This document shows positions 1-7,878 of a stretch of 38,662 bases of DNA, one piece after another. Source of the stretch: Veillonellales bacterium (GTDB lineage: Bacteria; Bacillota; Negativicutes; JAAYSF01); assembly GCA_039680175.1 (NCBI GenBank), contig JBDKTO010000070.1, positions 1 through 38,662 of the forward strand, written 5' to 3'. How positions within the stretch are numbered: the first letter of the stretch is position 1; every line of letters starts with the position of its first letter. Under the pieces are notes generated by a model. It did not search any database and was not told the DNA's origin. It saw only the letters and a program-made list of their open reading frames with translations. Made by a program: the position numbers and the translations under genes.

Positions 1-924
1 TTAAAAAATGAGATACAAGAAATCGCCGCTAAAGGTGAATTTATTGATTTGCTGGTCTTAACGCATACGGACGAAGATCATATCGGCGGGATATTGAAAA
101 TTTTTAAGGATTCCGATATTGACAAGAGTATAATAAAAGAAATGTGGTTTAATTCCGGTAAAGCAATAGAACAATATTTGCCGGGAGCAACTTTGCCGGC
201 TAAAATTTCTTCTATCAAAATTGATTATTCCGGACAGCTTAGCGCGGGACAGGGGATTGAATTAGAAAGCTTGATGGATCAATACGGCGTAAGGTGGGCG
301 GGGGTCGTAGCCGGCCAAAACAAGAGGATAAACGGGGCCAATATTTATTTACTGTCCCCCGCGAGAAACGGATTAGAAAAATTTTATAAAAAATGGGAAT
401 ATGAGAAAAGGACAGAGACACAATCAGCTTATCACACCGATTATCATTTGACGGTAAAAGAACTGTATGGGAAAAACAGTTTTACAGAAGATAATTCGAT
501 ACCTAATTTAAGCAGCATTGCCTTTCTTTTTGAATATCAGGGGAAACGAGCACTGTTTTTGGGGGATGCTTATCCGTCGGTAGTTGCAGAATCCTTGCGG
601 CAGTATCATAAGGTATCTGCAGACGCCAAGCTTCCTGTAGATGTTGTAAAAGTATCCCATCATGGCAGCAAGGGGAATACGAATGAAGCATTGCTGAGGC
701 AGATGAGCTGCCGCCGGTTTATTATTAGTACGGACGGAACTCAGGGTTTGCCGAATAAAGAATGTTTAGCTAGAATTATACGCTTGGCAAAACCAAAGGC
801 CGAGCTCTATTTCAATGATGCCGACGTTGCCGGTAAAATTTTTCTGGCAGAAGACATTCAGAACTATAATTTTTCATATATAGATTTAAGCCGACCCGAA
901 TGTAATTATATTCTGGAGGTATAA
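1..924 (+). CDS. Metallo-beta-lactamase-fold hydrolase (5' end outside window)
   Basis: The reading frame is open from base 1, so the gene starts upstream and 307 residues are visible. The metal-binding motif THTDEDHIGG (H-x-D-x-D-H form) lies at the left edge. A later LFLGDA segment (metal-ligand Asp) and VSHHGSKGN (a His ligand of the ComEC/RNase J-like branch) complete the set expected of a metallo-beta-lactamase-fold hydrolase. No membrane segment is visible, so it looks cytosolic. It ends 2 nt before the GTG start of a protease-NACHT protein, which implies co-translation and a shared job. By analogy with type I AVAST defence loci, where an MBL-fold protein accompanies a protease-STAND protein, it may be the effector or a partner of the sensor. 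That role is inference; the substrate is unknown. A stand-alone ComEC-like nuclease or other hydrolase is possible. Confidence 0.85.
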   Translation, partial: LKNEIQEIAAKGEFIDLLVLTHTDEDHIGGILKIFKDSDIDKSIIKEMWFNSGKAIEQYLPGATLPAKISSIKIDYSGQLSAGQGIELESLMDQYGVRWAGVVAGQNKRINGANIYLLSPARNGLEKFYKKWEYEKRTETQSAYHTDYHLTVKELYGKNSFTEDNSIPNLSSIAFLFEYQGKRALFLGDAYPSVVAESLRQYHKVSADAKLPVDVVKVSHHGSKGNTNEALLRQMSCRRFIISTDGTQGLPNKECLARIIRLAKPKAELYFNDADVAGKIFLAEDIQNYNFSYIDLSRPECNYILEV

Positions 925-926
925 AC

Positions 927-3900
927 GTGAGTGCCTTATATGAATTATATGAAAGAGTTGGGGTGAAAATTGAAGGCGAAGGCAGCTCGGGAAGCGGCTG
1001 CCTCTTTCAGCCTAAAACGGGAGACTTTACGTATGTATTTACGGCAAAACATTGTCTGCCGATAGATTTATTACAGCCTCCCAGCAGCTGGAAAAGTAAA
1101 ATTTCTATTACAAACAAATTTTTAAATGAAGTTCAGGTAGCAGATGCTTTTTTTCATGATACGGAGGATATGGCGCTTATTTTATTAAAGCGAATTGACG
1201 ATATTCCCCGGATTGAAGCAGCTCAAATCGTGGCGCAGCAAGGGGTAACCAGTTATGGCTTCCCTAAGAGGCTGGAATTGAAAGACAGACCGGCCCAGCG
1301 TATTGAATTTAATGTAAATTTTATTTCGGAAAAAGAAATTGAACTTATCTCTGCGGTTTCTCAGATGACTTATTGTCATGAACCGAAGACCAATATAGAG
1401 GGAATGTCGGGTTCGGGGATTTTTGTCGAAACAGATGATCAGCTAATTCTGGTGGGGATATTTACCGATTTACGCGAGGCTACAGGTGCCTATCAAAGTT
1501 TTTGCGGTCTGCGGATTCACCTTATAAACGAATTATTGTCAGAGGCGGGCTGTGAAAGTGTTGAAATAAAGAAAAGTCCATTTTCTCATTGCTATCCAAG
1601 GCCTGAACCGTATTTTTCCCGGAAAGTGTATCCCGTGCCGTCTTATGATCCGGCGGCTGATCCGGCTGACGGCATGGATGCTGTGGAAATTTTGCAGGAG
1701 CAAAAGAAAATGGTTCTGCTGGGGGCGGCCGGCTCGGGAAAAACGACGGAGCTGCACCGCATTGCCAGCTTTTTTTCTTCACCAGCAGAAGCGTTATGTC
1801 CTAATTTAGTTCCGCTTAATAGTTACACAGATGAAGAGGTTGCGGCATTTTTGCAAGAAGACTGGCGACAGGTTAAAGGCAAGTTATTGGTTATTCTTGA
1901 TGGGCTGGATGAGGTGAACAGTCAAACTTTCGATAAATTGACCCGGAAAATTCTCAAATTCGTTAATACAAACCCTGGGGTGTATGTGATTGTATCATGC
2001 CGCGCCAATTTTTATCGGACAGGCGACAAAATGGTTGATGATAAAAAAGACCATAGTCAAGGTACGCTGAGAAATTTTATTGCATATCAAATTGCCAATC
2101 TTGATGAACGGCAAATTATGGATTTTGTTTCCCGGAAACTCGGCAAGGACAATGATTTCCTGAAAAAAGCGCGGGAAAATAAGATCAATGATTTGCTGGG
2201 AGTGCCCTTTTACTTAACCCAATTAGTTGAACTTTATCAAGAAAACCACTTTCCCCCAGGCCGGATGGCACTATTTGACGAACTTTTACAAAAAGCCTTT
2301 GCCTGGGATGCAGATCATTTTGGCGATTCCATAGCGGCGGCTAAAAGCAATATCATCAGGATGTCGGAGAAACTGGCCTTGACGATGGAGGCTATGCAGA
2401 AATCCCGCATCAGCGAGGATGAATTTGGCCGGGTTATTCCGGATGAAGAATTGCGATCACTTATCAAGCATTTTTCATGGTTTGAAAAGAAAAATAATAG
2501 CTGGAGCTTCCAGCATAGAAATTTTCAGGAATTTCTGGCGGCAAAAGTATTGGCGCGTCAAACGCTGGCTTCGCTGAAGAAGTTTGTTACATTTGGCAGG
2601 GAGCTTGAAATGATTCCTCCCCTTTGGGCGAATACCGTTGCATTTTTAATTCCGATGATAAAGGACCCGGATATTCTTAAATGGATCATTAGAACAAACC
2701 CGCAGATGCTTTTATTAAGTGAAGCGGAGCGGCTCGGCGCGGCAGACAGAACGGCAGTATGCAAGGAGATATTTGACAATTATAAAGCGAAGCAGATCTT
2801 TATTAATCACGATAAGTATGATTATAGAATACTGGCGCAATTCGCTCAAAGTCGCGACAGCTTACTTTATTTATTGGACGAACTGCAGGCGGCACAGCAT
2901 TTTACGGTAAAGTACAATGCCATATTGCTGTTAAGTGCCATGCGCGTACCAAGGGAGCTTGCTGAAAGAGCACGCAGGGAATTAATTGCCTGCGGAATTA
3001 GCGACGGGGATAGGGGCGTGGTGTCGAGAGCATTGCTCGCGTTAGGCAGGCTCAAATTATGCGACGAGTTTTCAGCAAAGCAAATTGTGACCCGATTTGC
3101 CGAATCCCAGGATGATGGAATTCGCTATGGGCTATATTCCTTTATAACGGAAGGCGGCTTTTCGGACCGGTTTATTGATGTATTTATAGAAGGTATTCCC
3201 CTGGTAAGATGTGATTTGAATTCTGAGATGTCCAGACTGTTGAATGAAAAATGGAAATTGACCGCTGGATTGTTGACTGTGCAATCGATCAGTTCCATAG
3301 AAAAAATAGTGAGGTATTTTATTGATAGTCCAACAGACTTTCACGAATTGGATATGGATCATCAGCAACAGCTTGATAAGTTTACCAAACAATTAGTGGC
3401 GCTGAATAATGCTGGTCAGTCAAAATTAGCGATAATCATTCAATTATTGGTGGCATTGGAAGGGGAGTATCCGGGTGATGGAGTTAAAGTAATTGGTCAA
3501 TTTATTGAAGCGACGGGAACGCGTATAGCTATTTTTTCTCATTTGCTGAAGCATAGCGAAAAAAATTATGCTGTCCTGGGTGCAATGGCCGGTATAGCTG
3601 ATGAAGAATGCGTGAATTTATTTATTTCGGCTTATCAGCGGGATTCTATTTCAAGTTATGATGTCGGCGAGTTTCGGCGGCAGCTATCTAATAATAACAA
3701 ACCTTTGGTTAAGCATTGCGACAGGTTGATTGATCAGCTGCCAAAAGAAAAAAATATTTTTCAAGCGGAGAAACAGCGAACTAAAATTGAAGATAATTTT
3801 CAAAAACATTTTGCTATGCTGTTTGATAAGAAAACGTTTATTAACGAATTGAGCCATATTCTTACGCATATCGATTCGGAAATGGTGGATTTTCATGCTG

Positions 3901-5123
3901 TATGTAATTTACCCGCTAATATCACATCTGAACTGGTAAACAGATTATTAAACAATTTAGTTTTCAATACGCCTATGACTAAAGAAGCAATCATTTCTAA
4001 CTTTGAAACGAAGGATTGGGATTGGTTTTGCGTGAACAGGGTTTACCAATATTTAAGCCTTAAAGAAGTAAACTCTCTCAGTCAGGAGCAGACTCGATGG
4101 ATTACTGAGTGGTGTGACAGGAATCAGAGTCGAGTCGATTTTCGCAAGGCATTAGAAAAAAGAACGGATGGTGGAATTTCATCAAGCAAAATTGCAATTT
4201 ATCTTTGGTATTTCATGTGGAAGCTGAAGATACGGTATCCCCAAGAAAAATTACGGGAGATGCTGTCTTTTGCATGGTATGAGGCAGGTGCTGCCGAGGG
4301 GTTTGAATATATTGCAACTTTGTTAACGCCCCAGGATATGACGCGGCAGGTGCTGGAAAACTTAGAAGCGGGAATTGAGTATGATTGTGTACTGGAAAAC
4401 CATTTAAATTATTGCAAAGAACAGCATATCGTTGCTGGTCTAAAATATGCGTTGGCTGCCATGGAAGAAACTGAACGCAGCATTGTCACCCGAAGGGCTG
4501 CAATGGATGCTGCGGCTGCATTGTCCGAGACGTTAAGTCCGCTGGAAGCGGCGATTTACCAAGTACCGGAAGATATGAAGTGGGAATTGATTGATTTGCT
4601 GCTGGAGTCCGGAAGTTCCTTTGATTTTCATTCTTATTTTGTAAAGCTGCTGGACGATTCGGATGAAAAAATTCGATTTAAGGCGGCTGATTATTTAATA
4701 AAACGTAATAAAATCGAGGGGCTGCGTTTTTATGAGCAGTGGCTGCGAAACAATCAGAAAATGCCGGATTTCCGGTATAATGTGGAAGGTATAGCGAATC
4801 TGGAAACGATTGCTGCAGTGCCAGTTCTGTTTGAAATGTTGGAGTTAAGCTATCAGCCGAATTTTGTGCAGCAGGACCGGTTTGAAAGTCTTACGTCTAT
4901 CGTAATGCGGGCGTTTATGTCCATTGCTGCCAAATCGCCGGAAGGATATGCTCCCATTGTAGAGGGAACGAAGTTATTCATTAAAAATAATCTAGGAAAA
5001 TATCCCAACGTCAATTTTCTTTATTCATTTCTGGAAAGATTGGAACATCATTATGTTACTACGAATACAACAGCGCCCAGTATGGAGGAATTATTGACAC
5101 GACTAAGCGGACTTACGTTCTGA
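927..5123 (+). CDS. Trypsin-like protease - NACHT/STAND NTPase - helical repeat protein (probable anti-phage defence)
   Basis: A 1,398-residue multidomain protein starting at GTG (GGAGG 10 nt upstream). Residues about 1-200 form a trypsin-like serine protease: TAKHC (His42), TEDMAL (Asp81) and GMSGSG (Ser161) give a full catalytic triad. A NACHT-type STAND NTPase follows, with Walker A GAAGSGKT at 266-273, Walker B LVILDGLDE at 321-329, a VSCRANF sensor strand near 359, and the FQHRNFQEFLAA winged-helix signature of NACHT proteins at 528-539. From about 560 to the end the sequence is alpha-helical and HEAT/TPR-like, the usual ligand-sensing part. STAND proteins oligomerise on ligand binding and switch on an N-terminal effector, here a protease. 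The adjacent MBL-fold gene makes the pair resemble type I AVAST. Codon use looks more AT-rich than in the housekeeping genes, suggesting acquisition. The triggering ligand and the cleaved substrate cannot be read from sequence. Confidence 0.88.
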   Translation: MSALYELYERVGVKIEGEGSSGSGCLFQPKTGDFTYVFTAKHCLPIDLLQPPSSWKSKISITNKFLNEVQVADAFFHDTEDMALILLKRIDDIPRIEAAQIVAQQGVTSYGFPKRLELKDRPAQRIEFNVNFISEKEIELISAVSQMTYCHEPKTNIEGMSGSGIFVETDDQLILVGIFTDLREATGAYQSFCGLRIHLINELLSEAGCESVEIKKSPFSHCYPRPEPYFSRKVYPVPSYDPAADPADGMDAVEILQEQKKMVLLGAAGSGKTTELHRIASFFSSPAEALCPNLVPLNSYTDEEVAAFLQEDWRQVKGKLLVILDGLDEVNSQTFDKLTRKILKFVNTNPGVYVIVSCRANFYRTGDKMVDDKKDHSQGTLRNFIAYQIANLDERQIMDFVSRKLGKDNDFLKKARENKINDLLGVPFYLTQLVELYQENHFPPGRMALFDELLQKAFAWDADHFGDSIAAAKSNIIRMSEKLALTMEAMQKSRISEDEFGRVIPDEELRSLIKHFSWFEKKNNSWSFQHRNFQEFLAAKVLARQTLASLKKFVTFGRELEMIPPLWANTVAFLIPMIKDPDILKWIIRTNPQMLLLSEAERLGAADRTAVCKEIFDNYKAKQIFINHDKYDYRILAQFAQSRDSLLYLLDELQAAQHFTVKYNAILLLSAMRVPRELAERARRELIACGISDGDRGVVSRALLALGRLKLCDEFSAKQIVTRFAESQDDGIRYGLYSFITEGGFSDRFIDVFIEGIPLVRCDLNSEMSRLLNEKWKLTAGLLTVQSISSIEKIVRYFIDSPTDFHELDMDHQQQLDKFTKQLVALNNAGQSKLAIIIQLLVALEGEYPGDGVKVIGQFIEATGTRIAIFSHLLKHSEKNYAVLGAMAGIADEECVNLFISAYQRDSISSYDVGEFRRQLSNNNKPLVKHCDRLIDQLPKEKNIFQAEKQRTKIEDNFQKHFAMLFDKKTFINELSHILTHIDSEMVDFHAVCNLPANITSELVNRLLNNLVFNTPMTKEAIISNFETKDWDWFCVNRVYQYLSLKEVNSLSQEQTRWITEWCDRNQSRVDFRKALEKRTDGGISSSKIAIYLWYFMWKLKIRYPQEKLREMLSFAWYEAGAAEGFEYIATLLTPQDMTRQVLENLEAGIEYDCVLENHLNYCKEQHIVAGLKYALAAMEETERSIVTRRAAMDAAAALSETLSPLEAAIYQVPEDMKWELIDLLLESGSSFDFHSYFVKLLDDSDEKIRFKAADYLIKRNKIEGLRFYEQWLRNNQKMPDFRYNVEGIANLETIAAVPVLFEMLELSYQPNFVQQDRFESLTSIVMRAFMSIAAKSPEGYAPIVEGTKLFIKNNLGKYPNVNFLYSFLERLEHHYVTTNTTAPSMEELLTRLSGLTF

Positions 5124-5208
5124 TTCGCACAGCAGAATTATGGTGCCAGGCTTGAGTTATTAAAATTTCAGTTCCAGTAAATTACAAATAAAGGAGGAGC
5201 GTACCGAA

Positions 5209-5469
5209 ATGACGAAAGAAGCAATCAAGTTTGAAATCATCCGCCGCATCGGCGTGTTGTCTGTTGGCTCCCGGGGCTGGCAGAAGGAAGTGAATCTGAT
5301 CAGATGGAACGGGCGTCCGGCGAAAATCGATATCCGTGACTGGGACGAGAATCACGAGAAAATGGGCAAGGGCACCACCCTAAGTGAGGAAGAAGTTTCC
5401 AAGCTTACTGAGGTGCTGCACAATTTGGCTCATCCCTTCGCTGGCTCCGGCGGTGATGCGAAAAAATGA
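5209..5469 (+). CDS. PC4/YdbC family ssDNA-binding protein
   Basis: An 86-residue protein resembling the bacterial YdbC branch of the PC4 (transcriptional coactivator p15) family. The strand-rich pattern IRRIGVLSVGSRGWQKEVNL, then WNGRPAKIDIRDWDENHEKMGKG and a C-terminal helix (LSEEEVSKL) fits the family core. YdbC-like proteins bind single-stranded DNA or RNA as dimers; the cellular role is poorly known. The start is well supported by AAAGGAGGAG 8-15 nt upstream. It sits 85 nt after the NACHT gene, and its stop codon overlaps a short ORF by ATGA, suggesting translational coupling downstream. Whether it belongs to the defence locus is unknown. Confidence 0.8.
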   Translation: MTKEAIKFEIIRRIGVLSVGSRGWQKEVNLIRWNGRPAKIDIRDWDENHEKMGKGTTLSEEEVSKLTEVLHNLAHPFAGSGGDAKK

Positions 5470-5555
5470 TGGACCGATGGGAACAAGAAAAGCAAGGACG
5501 CTCTTTGAAGTGCCCCGTGCACGGAAAAAGTTTATACGAGGGAGAAATCGTATGA
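5466..5555 (+). CDS. Possible 29-residue small protein, coupled on both sides
   Basis: A short ORF (MMDRWEQEKQGRS..., ending CPVHGKSLYEGEIV) starts at an ATG overlapping the stop of the PC4-like gene (ATGA, 5466-5469) and ends at a TGA overlapping the ATG of the following kinase (5552-5555). Such a double overlap is typical of translationally coupled genes. The CPVHG segment could be half of a metal-binding site. There is no good independent ribosome site, so it would rely on coupling. It could be a real small protein, a remnant of a longer gene, or chance. Function unknown. Confidence 0.4.
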   Translation: MMDRWEQEKQGRSLKCPVHGKSLYEGEIV

Positions 5556-5842
5556 AAAAATTGATTATCGTAAATGGTACGATGGGCGTTGGCAAAAGCA
5601 CAGTATGCCAATTACTGCTTGATAAGCTGAAACCCGGAGTTTATCTTGACGGCGACTGGTGCTGGAATATGAATCCGTTCATTGTTTCAGATGAAAATAA
5701 GGCAATGGTGTTAGATAACATTGTTCATCTATTGAAAAATTACCTCAGCAACTCCGGCTATGAAGCAAGGGGACGTTCAACTTGCTTCTTCTCCAGAATC
5801 GACGAGGGTGTGGCTCATAGAATGAGTTGCTCGCAAAAGTGA
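5552..5842 (+). pseudogene. Truncated P-loop kinase (AAA_33/nucleoside-kinase-like), C-terminal half missing
   Basis: The start at 5552 has GAGGGAGA about 7 nt upstream. The first ~70 residues look like a small-molecule kinase: MKKLIIVNGTMGVGKSTVCQ is the P-loop strand and GxxGxGKS/T Walker A, and VYLDGDWCW is the acidic second strand expected of chloramphenicol-phosphotransferase-like or gluconate/shikimate-kinase-like enzymes. After about residue 71 (...NYLSNSGYE, near base 5764) the frame continues 25 residues with a composition unlike such kinases and then stops, giving 96 residues against about 170-190 in the family. The lid and C-terminal helices are absent, so it is most likely a broken gene whose end was replaced by other DNA next to the pst operon. 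Confidence 0.65.
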
Positions 5843-5922
5843 GTGAACTCACTCCTGATATGCCGCTCTCGTTTTCTTGTCTGTAGAATTGACTGGGATT
5901 GCTCACTGCCAGCAGCTGAAAC

Positions 5923-5976
5923 TTAACAAAAAAATAACATCGGATTAACAATGCCGGATCCTGCTTCACGTATAAT
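5923..5976 (+). promoter_or_regulatory. Pho-box-like direct repeats and promoter of pstC
   Basis: Three hexamers, TTAACA (5923-5928), ATAACA (5934-5939) and TTAACA (5945-5950), are spaced exactly 11 bp apart, the arrangement of PhoP boxes (TT(A/T/C)ACA repeats) in Firmicutes. A perfect -10 TATAAT follows at 5971-5976, with no good -35 hexamer, so the last repeat overlaps the -35 position as expected of an activator-dependent promoter. This predicts phosphate-starvation control of pstCA. The match was made by eye only. Confidence 0.65.
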
Positions 5977-6007
5977 GAGGGTATAAATGAGACAGGGATG
6001 TGAACAT

Positions 6008-6901
6008 ATGGACGTAACGGTAAATCCAAGAGAACATAAATTAAATTTAGTATATGACAGATATGTTCGTTATCTGTTTGTAGCCAGTGCTTTTCTTATG
6101 ACGGTCATCATTTTATCCATCATTATTTTCGTTGGTCAGCAGGGATTGCTGACCTTTACCGAGGTCAGTCCGGCTGAGTTCTTCTTGTCGACAAAGTGGG
6201 ATCCCACGGAGATGAAGTATGGGGCTTTAAGTTTTATTACCGGATCTGTGGCCGTTACTTTTCTGGCAATCTTTTTGGGGGCGCCGCTGGGACTGGCAGG
6301 AGCTGTATTTATGGCTAAGATGGCGCCGGACTGGCTGCGGAATATTATGCGACCGGCAACTGATTTGTATGTGGCTATTCCGTCCGTTGTTTATGGTTTT
6401 GTCGGTCTGACTATTTTGGTTCCTTTTATTCGAAGTTATTTCCATGTGAATACGGGGTTCGGTTTGCTGGCGGCGGCCATTATTTTAGCGATTATGATTC
6501 TGCCGACAATTATCAGTATTTCTGAGGATGCGCTGCGGGCGGTCCCAAAAAATTTGGAGGAAGCCAGTCTGGCCCTTGGAGCGACAAGATGGCAGACGAT
6601 TTGGCGGGTGCTGCTGCCGGCGGCTTTGCCGGGAATTTTAACCTCGATTATTTTGGCTATGGCCCGGGCGGTAGGTGAGACGATGGCGGTGCAAATGGTT
6701 ATCGGCAACACGCCCCAGCTGGCCCGCTCCTTGTTTATGCCTACCTCAACTCTTCCCAGTGAGATTGTGGTTGAAATGGGGAATACCCCGTTCGGTTCCG
6801 CCTGGGGGAATTCTTTGTTTCTGATGGCTTTGGTGCTGCTGCTTATGTCGCTGGCGATGATTCTTATTATCCGCCGTATTGCCCAAAGGAGGTTTGCCTA
6901 A
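6008..6901 (+). CDS. pstC: Phosphate ABC transporter permease PstC
   Basis: A 297-residue inner-membrane permease of the high-affinity phosphate importer PstSCAB. About six hydrophobic segments are visible. The EAA-type cytoplasmic loop (EEASLALGATRWQTIWRVLL), followed by LPGILTSIILAMARAVGETM, contacts the ATPase PstB and is typical of PstC. An ATG at 5987 would lie only about 4 nt after the predicted transcription start, so 6008 (AGGGATGTG upstream) is preferred. The stop overlaps the pstA start (TAATG). pstS, pstB and phoU are absent beside it, so those subunits must be encoded elsewhere or be lost. Confidence 0.92.
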   Translation: MDVTVNPREHKLNLVYDRYVRYLFVASAFLMTVIILSIIIFVGQQGLLTFTEVSPAEFFLSTKWDPTEMKYGALSFITGSVAVTFLAIFLGAPLGLAGAVFMAKMAPDWLRNIMRPATDLYVAIPSVVYGFVGLTILVPFIRSYFHVNTGFGLLAAAIILAIMILPTIISISEDALRAVPKNLEEASLALGATRWQTIWRVLLPAALPGILTSIILAMARAVGETMAVQMVIGNTPQLARSLFMPTSTLPSEIVVEMGNTPFGSAWGNSLFLMALVLLLMSLAMILIIRRIAQRRFA

Positions 6902-7761
6902 TGTCTGCCAAAATTACGGATAAGCTGGCCACAGCCATTATGTGGCTGGCCGGAATGATCATACTGGGTGTTCTGGTCTTGTTTTTGTTCTATATTCTTT
7001 ATAAAGGGATTCCGGCGCTGTCCTGGAATTTTATTACCGGCCTGCCCAGCGATATGAAAGCCGGAGGTGGTGTCGGTCCCCAGTTGTTCAATTCCTTTTA
7101 TATTTTATTTTTGTCGATGCTTTTTTCCATTCCGGTAGCAATCGGTGCCGGAATTTATCTGGCGGAATACGCCGGCAATAACCGGCTAACGGACATGATT
7201 CGTCTCAGTACCGAAAGTTTGGCGACCGTTCCTTCTATTGTTCTGGGATTGTTCGGTATGATTATTTTTGTTAATTTACTGGGTATGGGATTTAGTATTA
7301 TCGGCGGATCTTTGACTTTAATGCTGTTGAATTTGCCAGTTTTAGTGCGGGTTACCGAAGAATCCATCCGGACGGTTCCGGCTCACTATCGGGAAGCCAG
7401 CCTGGCTCTTGGGGCAACGAAGTGGCAGACGATTTGGCGGGTGGTGCTGCCGACTGCTTTGCCGGGGATTATTACCGGGATTACTTTGACCGCAGGCCGG
7501 GCTCTGGGGGAGACTGCTATTTTGATTTTCACGGCCGGAACGACGGTTTCCCGGCAGGTGCCTGATTTTGATATTACTGCCGCCGGAGAAACGCTGGCAG
7601 TGCATATGTGGTATGTTATGGCGGTGGGATTGGTTCCTGACCGGCTGGAAATTGCCAACGGCATCGGCGCTCTGCTGATTATTACCATCCTGTTGTTCAA
7701 TCTGCTGTTTACTATACCGGGCAGGCTGCTTCAAAAAAAACTGGGAACGTCAAATCATTGA
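6901..7761 (+). CDS. pstA: Phosphate ABC transporter permease PstA
   Basis: A 286-residue second membrane subunit of the Pst phosphate importer. It has six hydrophobic segments and the EAA loop (REASLALGATKWQTIWRVVL) followed by LPGIITGITLTAGRALGETA. The 1-nt overlap with pstC (TAATG) shows translational coupling and a shared Pho-box promoter. PstC and PstA form the pore; ATP hydrolysis is by PstB, which is not in this window. The operon appears to end at the hairpin 21 nt downstream, before a chemoreceptor gene, rather than continuing into pstB-phoU as usual. Confidence 0.93.
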   Translation: MSAKITDKLATAIMWLAGMIILGVLVLFLFYILYKGIPALSWNFITGLPSDMKAGGGVGPQLFNSFYILFLSMLFSIPVAIGAGIYLAEYAGNNRLTDMIRLSTESLATVPSIVLGLFGMIIFVNLLGMGFSIIGGSLTLMLLNLPVLVRVTEESIRTVPAHYREASLALGATKWQTIWRVVLPTALPGIITGITLTAGRALGETAILIFTAGTTVSRQVPDFDITAAGETLAVHMWYVMAVGLVPDRLEIANGIGALLIITILLFNLLFTIPGRLLQKKLGTSNH

Positions 7762-7782
7762 AAATTTTAAGAAATTCACATT

Positions 7783-7820
7783 ACAGAGACAGAGATTCAG
7801 ACTGTCTCTGTAGTTTTATC
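7783..7820 (+). terminator. Hairpin terminator after pstA
   Basis: A perfect 10-bp stem, ACAGAGACAG (7783-7792) with CTGTCTCTGT (7802-7811), and a 9-nt loop is followed by AGTTTTATC. The T tract is short, so termination may be partial. Confidence 0.6.
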
Positions 7821-7829
7821 TTATGAATA

Positions 7830-7849
7830 TATTACGAACTATTACGAAC
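7830..7849 (+). repeat. Tandem 10-bp repeat upstream of the chemoreceptor gene
   Basis: TATTACGAAC occurs twice head to tail (7830-7839 and 7840-7849), 30 nt before the chemoreceptor start. One helical turn of spacing would suit a dimeric activator, but no regulator is recognised. Confidence 0.5.
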
Positions 7850-7878
7850 AAAATGAATCATGATGGAGGTTCATCGGG

